19,753 nucleotides of DNA from Bacillota bacterium. Its GTDB lineage: Bacteria > Bacillota > Clostridia > Christensenellales > SZUA-584. Every line of letters begins with the position of its first letter. The first letter of the stretch is position 1. Both the position numbers and the translations under genes were made by a program. The stretch spans positions 1 to 19,753 of the forward strand of contig JAEWQS010000048.1 in assembly GCA_023399095.1 (NCBI GenBank). The letters are read 5' to 3'. Under the pieces are notes generated by a model. That model had not been told where the DNA came from, made no database searches, and was given only the letters and a program-made list of their open reading frames with translations. Positions 15,699 through 19,753 of the stretch are shown here, piece by piece.

Positions 15699-18260
15699 AT
15701 GCTCAATGCCTCTCAGCTTCGATGCGAATATTTGAAGAATCCGCTGGGGCTCTGCTGTAAGAAGCCGCGTTTTAGTTGGATTTTGGAATCCGATCGCACA
15801 AACATAATGCAGACAGGTGTACGAATACAGGTGTCTGAAGACGAGCGATTCGAACGAATTCATTGGGACAGCGGCGAACGTAGCTCCGAAGAATCCGTAT
15901 ATACGCAGTATGATGGACCTGAACTCATTGGACGGTGTAAATACTATTGGCGTGTTCGCGTTACCGGCTCGACCGGTGATGCCTCTGGCTGGAGCAAAAC
16001 GGCTTGGTTCGAAATGGCGCCCGACACGGCGGATTTGCGTGCTCAGTGGATCGCACCGGATGACAGCCCCGTTGACGCACGGGTAAAGCTGCTGAAGAAA
16101 AGCTTTTTGATAACGGAGCCTGTAAAAAACGCCCGGCTGTACGCATCATCGCTGGGTACATATTTCGCACAAATCAATGGGCATCGGGTGGGAGATCGTT
16201 TATTCGCGCCGGGTTGGACGAGTTACGAGAGCCGGTTGCTCTATCAGACGTACGATGTCACAGACTTACTCGTAGAAGGTGAAAACACGCTGATCGTTTG
16301 GATTGCCAACGGCTGGTATAAAGGAGAGCTCGCGTTTCGCAACGAGCCTTGTCAATATGGCAGTCAAAGGGCGTTCTGGGGCCAGCTTCATCTCGCCAAT
16401 GAGCGAAAAAAGGATCAGGTGATCATTTCGGATAACTCTTGGCAGTGGGCAGAAAGCCCCTTGCTTTTCGCGGAATGGTATCACGGAGAAATCTATGACG
16501 CCCGGTTGGAACATCCCACCGATTGGAAACCTGTCACTGTGCTGAATAGGGGGCTTTCCGGGCTCATACCGGATGACGGCATCCCAGTGCGCCGTCAGGA
16601 AACCTTCATAACGGAAAGAATTATCACCACGCCTGCCGGCGAAAGAGTACTCGATTTTGGTCAGAATATTGTCGGCTTCGTTCGTTTTGACGTATGCGGC
16701 AGGACGGGAGATCGCGTGATCCTGAGCCACGCGGAGGCGCTTGATGCGCAAGGCAATTTCTACACGGAGAATCTGCGCGCCGCGCGGCAGCGCGTGGAAT
16801 ATATTTGCCATGGTGGAGAACAAACCTATGAGCCGCTGTTTACAACACAGGGATTTCGCTATGTCCGTATAGACGAGTATCCGGGCGATATCGACCCGCG
16901 CAGTTTTACTGCGGTATCGGTTTACTCGGACATGAGACCTATCGGCACGTTTTCCTGCTCGCATGAGCTCATTAACCGATTGGCAAAAAATATTATTTGG
17001 GGGATGCGCGGCAACTTCATCGATATCCCTACCGATTGTCCCCAACGTGATGAACGATTGGGCTGGACCTGCGACGCACAGACGTTTTGTATGACAGCTT
17101 GTCATCTCTATGATACGCGCCCGTTCTTTCGCAAGTGGCTGCGGGACCTTGCCACAGATCAGCGCGCCGATGGCGGCGTGCCATATGTTGCTCCCGATAT
17201 TCTTCAGGATCAAACGGACAAATTCCCGCTGGGGGCGCATTCGTCCAGTGCGTGGGGAGACGCGGCCACAATCATCCCGTGGACACTGTACTTAAGCTAC
17301 GGTGATCTGACTCTGCTTGGTGAACACTATCCGATGATGAAGGCTTGGGTAGAATATATCCGCGTCAGAGCGAACGGCAACTTGTGGGACAGCGGCGAGC
17401 ATTATGGTGACTGGGTAGCGCTTGACGCGGAGGAAGGAAGCTATACCGGCGCGACACCGAAAGTGCTCATCGCGACGGCTTTCTACGCGCATTCCACGCA
17501 ACTGCTAAGCCACGCGGCCAAAACGCTCGGGTATACATCCGACGCGAAAGATTATTCCGATCTGTTCGATGCGATCAAAGCCGCATATCTGCGGGCGCAT
17601 TTTACGCAGGGCGGAACCCTCACTGTACGGACGCAGACAGCGCACGCCCTGTCGCTGGCTTTCGGACTGGTTCCAGAGCACTGCGTCAAAAAAACGGCAA
17701 ACGCACTGGCTGGACTTATTCGCGAAGCTGGCGGGCATATGACCACCGGCTTTGTCGGCACCCCCTTTCTTCTTCATGCGTTAAGCCAAAATGGCGAGTC
17801 TGACACAGCCTATATGCTCCTGACAAGAGAAGAATACCCCTCCTGGCTCTACCAGGTCTTGCAAGGTGCTACGACTATGTGGGAGCACATCGATGGCATT
17901 AAACCGGATGGGTCGATGTGGAGCCCGGAGATGAATTCATTCAACCATTACGCGTATGGGTCTATCGGCAGCTTTCTTTATCAGGAAGTTGCGGGCGTGA
18001 AAGCGGATCCTGAGAGACCGGGGTATAAGCATGTGTGGATCACCCCGTGCCCACAGAAAGGCTTTTCCTATGCGCAAGCCTCACTGCATACCCCATACGG
18101 CACATTGCGCGTGAAATGGGAAGCTGTAGACGGAAAACTGAACTTGATCGCCTTTGTGCCTCATAATTCAACCGCCACCATTCGCTGGCCGGACGGGACG
18201 ATAAAAAATGTTGGCTCGGGTGCTATATCGATTGCTTATCCATGGAGGACGGACGAATGA
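15699..18260 (+). CDS. Alpha-L-rhamnosidase, glycoside hydrolase family 78
   Basis: An 853-residue enzyme that removes terminal alpha-L-rhamnose from rhamnosides. It has the GH78 layout: an N-terminal Fn3-like domain (SQLRCEYLKNPLGL ... CKYYWRVRVTG), jelly-roll domains including RVLDFGQNIVGFVRFDV, an (alpha/alpha)6 catalytic barrel, and a C-terminal beta domain. The family acid motif is DCPQRDERLGWTCD (Asp446, Glu452, Asp459), and a second glutamate, Glu729 in TTMWEHID, fits the catalytic-base position. The usual Gly of GWTGD is Cys458 here. There is no signal peptide, so it acts in the cytoplasm on imported rhamnosyl compounds, consistent with the importer upstream. AAGGAGG (15686-15692) precedes ATG 15699. 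The stop overlaps the next start by ATGA. Natural substrate (pectin rhamnogalacturonan fragments, flavonoid or saponin rhamnosides) is not determinable. Confidence 0.95.
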   Translation: MLNASQLRCEYLKNPLGLCCKKPRFSWILESDRTNIMQTGVRIQVSEDERFERIHWDSGERSSEESVYTQYDGPELIGRCKYYWRVRVTGSTGDASGWSKTAWFEMAPDTADLRAQWIAPDDSPVDARVKLLKKSFLITEPVKNARLYASSLGTYFAQINGHRVGDRLFAPGWTSYESRLLYQTYDVTDLLVEGENTLIVWIANGWYKGELAFRNEPCQYGSQRAFWGQLHLANERKKDQVIISDNSWQWAESPLLFAEWYHGEIYDARLEHPTDWKPVTVLNRGLSGLIPDDGIPVRRQETFITERIITTPAGERVLDFGQNIVGFVRFDVCGRTGDRVILSHAEALDAQGNFYTENLRAARQRVEYICHGGEQTYEPLFTTQGFRYVRIDEYPGDIDPRSFTAVSVYSDMRPIGTFSCSHELINRLAKNIIWGMRGNFIDIPTDCPQRDERLGWTCDAQTFCMTACHLYDTRPFFRKWLRDLATDQRADGGVPYVAPDILQDQTDKFPLGAHSSSAWGDAATIIPWTLYLSYGDLTLLGEHYPMMKAWVEYIRVRANGNLWDSGEHYGDWVALDAEEGSYTGATPKVLIATAFYAHSTQLLSHAAKTLGYTSDAKDYSDLFDAIKAAYLRAHFTQGGTLTVRTQTAHALSLAFGLVPEHCVKKTANALAGLIREAGGHMTTGFVGTPFLLHALSQNGESDTAYMLLTREEYPSWLYQVLQGATTMWEHIDGIKPDGSMWSPEMNSFNHYAYGSIGSFLYQEVAGVKADPERPGYKHVWITPCPQKGFSYAQASLHTPYGTLRVKWEAVDGKLNLIAFVPHNSTATIRWPDGTIKNVGSGAISIAYPWRTDE

Positions 18261-18450
18261 CGCACATAGAAGTATTCCAGTCGGTACACAACCATAAAAT
18301 AGGGAGAGTACCGATTGATATTGGCGCAACAGGTGTTACCGGTAGCAGCCTTTTGACGAAAATAATTCGAACGTTGAAGATAATTTAGAGGAATTCGGTC
18401 TCGCAGCCGCAGAGGATATCGAACATCAAAAACGCGCGTTTTCAAATTAA
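18257..18450 (+). pseudogene. Broken remnant, possibly uroporphyrinogen-decarboxylase-like
   Basis: An ATG overlapping the rhamnosidase stop (ATGA) opens a 43-codon frame ending at TAG 18386-18388. Its RVPIDIGATGVTG segment resembles the start of URO-D/MtaA-like proteins (RVPvDlGgT.vtG), which are about 350 residues long. From 18346 a shifted frame continues with coding-like sequence (PFDENNSNVEDNLEEFGL ...) to TAA 18448-18450. I read this as a gene that lost most of its length and suffered a frameshift, keeping its translational coupling. It could instead be a genuine short ORF. The stretch 18451-18518 up to the rhaA ribosome site shows only a weak inverted repeat, AGCGGC/GCCGCT (18466-18495). 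Confidence 0.5.
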
Positions 18451-18518
18451 AGAGTGGGTGAATAAAGCGGCGTAGATACTTGATATCCAGCCGCTGCTAG
18501 AACGCAAGGGGGATATTA

Positions 18519-19753
18519 ATGAAAAATATAGCTCAGTTAAAAAAACAATATGAAAACGCAAAAAAGATTTATCAAAGCTTCGGGATTGATACAGAAAAAG
18601 TTATTCAGGCAATAAAAGAAGTGCCGGTTTCCATACACTGCTGGCAGGGCGACGACGTGACGGGACTGGAATCGGGCGGTGAACTTACGGGCGGCATCAT
18701 GGCCACGGGCAACTATCCGGGCAAGGCGCGCACAGGTGACGAACTCAGGGGCGATATCGACAAAGCGTTTTCGCTGATTCCCGGCAAAAAGAAGCTCAAT
18801 CTGCATGCCATGTACGCTGAGTTTACGGCAGAAAAGGTTGACCGCGACCGCATCGATGTATCGCACTTTTCCAAATGGTTGGACTGGGCCAAGAAACAAG
18901 GCTGCGGGATGGATTTTAACCCGACCATTTTTTCGCATAAGATGTTTAAGGACAATATGTCATTAACGCATCCCGATAAGGATGTGCGCCGTTTTTGGAT
19001 TGAACACTGCAAGCGCACGCGCGAAATCGGCGCGGAGTTCGGCAAACAGCTCGGTGTGCCGTGTGTCAACAACATCTGGATCGCGGACGGCATGAAGGAC
19101 ACGCCCGCAGACAGATTGGCATACCGCAAGCGCCTTAAGGAATCCCTCGATGAGATATTTGAAACTAAATACGATAAAGCACATCTCTTGGATGCGGTGG
19201 AGAGCAAGCTGTTTGGCATTGGTTCGGAAAGCTTTGTACCGGGTTCGTTTGAGTTCTACATGGGCTACGCGGTGAAGAACAACCTCGCGCTGTGCCTTGA
19301 TGCGGGTCACTATCATCCGACAGAGACGATATCCGATAAGATCAGCTCGGCGCTATTGTATCTTGATAACATACTGCTGCATGTGTCTCGCGGTGTGCGC
19401 TGGGACAGCGACCATATCGTGACATTGACCGACGATACCAAGCTGATTGCGCGCGAATGCGTCAATTCTGGATTGGATCGTATATTCTGTGCGCTTGACT
19501 TCTTCGACGCCAGCATCAACCGTATTGCGGCATGGGTGATCGGTTCACGCGCGTTCCTAAAGGCGCTGCTGATTGGTATGCTGGAACTGCCGGCTATCAA
19601 GAAGTCCGAAGAGAATTTCGATTACACCACACGGCTTGCGCTGATGGAGGAAGAAAGACAACTGCCTTGGGGCGCGGTGTGGGACGAGTTTTGCACACAG
19701 TGCGGCGTACCCGCAGGTTTTGATTGGATCGATGACGTCCGCAAATATGAATC
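18519..19753 (+). CDS. rhaA: L-rhamnose isomerase (3' end outside window)
   Basis: The frame from ATG 18519 is open to the window end (411 codons); the family is about 415-425 residues, so only the last few codons are missing. It converts L-rhamnose to L-rhamnulose in the cytoplasm. Recognised by SIHCWQGDDVTGLE near the N-terminus, TGNYPGKA, and DAVESKLFGIG, all strongly conserved in RhaA. The metal-binding residues fall at the spacing known for the E. coli enzyme: Glu228, Asp261, His288, Asp296, Asp298 and Asp327 (in DFFDASINRIAAW). AAGGGGGAT just before the ATG is the ribosome site. It completes the pathway from imported rhamnoside through the GH78 enzyme; rhamnulokinase and aldolase would be expected to the right. 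Confidence 0.96.
   Translation, partial: MKNIAQLKKQYENAKKIYQSFGIDTEKVIQAIKEVPVSIHCWQGDDVTGLESGGELTGGIMATGNYPGKARTGDELRGDIDKAFSLIPGKKKLNLHAMYAEFTAEKVDRDRIDVSHFSKWLDWAKKQGCGMDFNPTIFSHKMFKDNMSLTHPDKDVRRFWIEHCKRTREIGAEFGKQLGVPCVNNIWIADGMKDTPADRLAYRKRLKESLDEIFETKYDKAHLLDAVESKLFGIGSESFVPGSFEFYMGYAVKNNLALCLDAGHYHPTETISDKISSALLYLDNILLHVSRGVRWDSDHIVTLTDDTKLIARECVNSGLDRIFCALDFFDASINRIAAWVIGSRAFLKALLIGMLELPAIKKSEENFDYTTRLALMEEERQLPWGAVWDEFCTQCGVPAGFDWIDDVRKYE

Noticed and set aside
16266..17240. A 324-codon - strand ORF opposite the rhamnosidase
   Set aside because: It overlaps the catalytic barrel coding region of GH78 and has no recognisable domain; it is a by-product of codon use.

Overview
The window reads as chromosomal DNA of a Gram-positive anaerobe of the Clostridia type (Bacillota). 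The reasons are strong AGGAGG-type ribosome binding sites, a YesM/YesN-type two-component pair, a lipoprotein sugar-binding protein, a surface protein built of InlB-type repeats, and a radical SAM/SPASM peptide cluster. No 16S or other phylogenetic marker is present, so this is an inference. Every intact gene is on the + strand.

Left edge (1-2660): the 3' part of a large repetitive cell-surface protein with eight complete 79-residue InlB B-type repeats, a divergent final repeat and a C-terminal membrane anchor. Region 2661-3587 has no intact gene. It holds what looks like an old integration scar: a 10-bp tandem direct repeat, the decayed 3' half of a lysine-type tRNA, a strong hairpin terminator, and a decayed tyrosine-recombinase fragment on the - strand. 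It ends in a good sigma-A promoter.

Region 3588-10196 is a carbohydrate-sensing and uptake block: a YesM-like histidine kinase and YesN-like AraC response regulator (ATGA overlap), a solute-binding lipoprotein, and two MalF/MalG-type permeases without their own ATPase. Downstream, 15699-18260 is a cytoplasmic GH78 alpha-L-rhamnosidase. It is followed by a broken uroporphyrinogen-decarboxylase-like remnant and a nearly complete L-rhamnose isomerase (rhaA) that runs off the right edge. Together these suggest a rhamnoside utilisation locus: sense, import, cleave inside the cell, isomerise rhamnose.

The most interesting part lies inside that locus, at 10229-15669: a radical SAM/SPASM peptide maturase, a 54/55-residue cysteine-containing small peptide with a perfect Shine-Dalgarno sequence, a strong intercistronic stem-loop, and two ABC exporter half-transporters. 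This has the full layout of a ribosomally made, post-translationally modified peptide (RiPP) system: precursor, maturase and exporter. I do not recognise the precursor family. The maturase carries all ten Fe-S cysteines expected of a SPASM enzyme (3 radical SAM, 7 SPASM). Its placement between rhamnoside importer and rhamnosidase genes, all in one direction with short gaps, suggests that peptide production is tied to rhamnoside availability.
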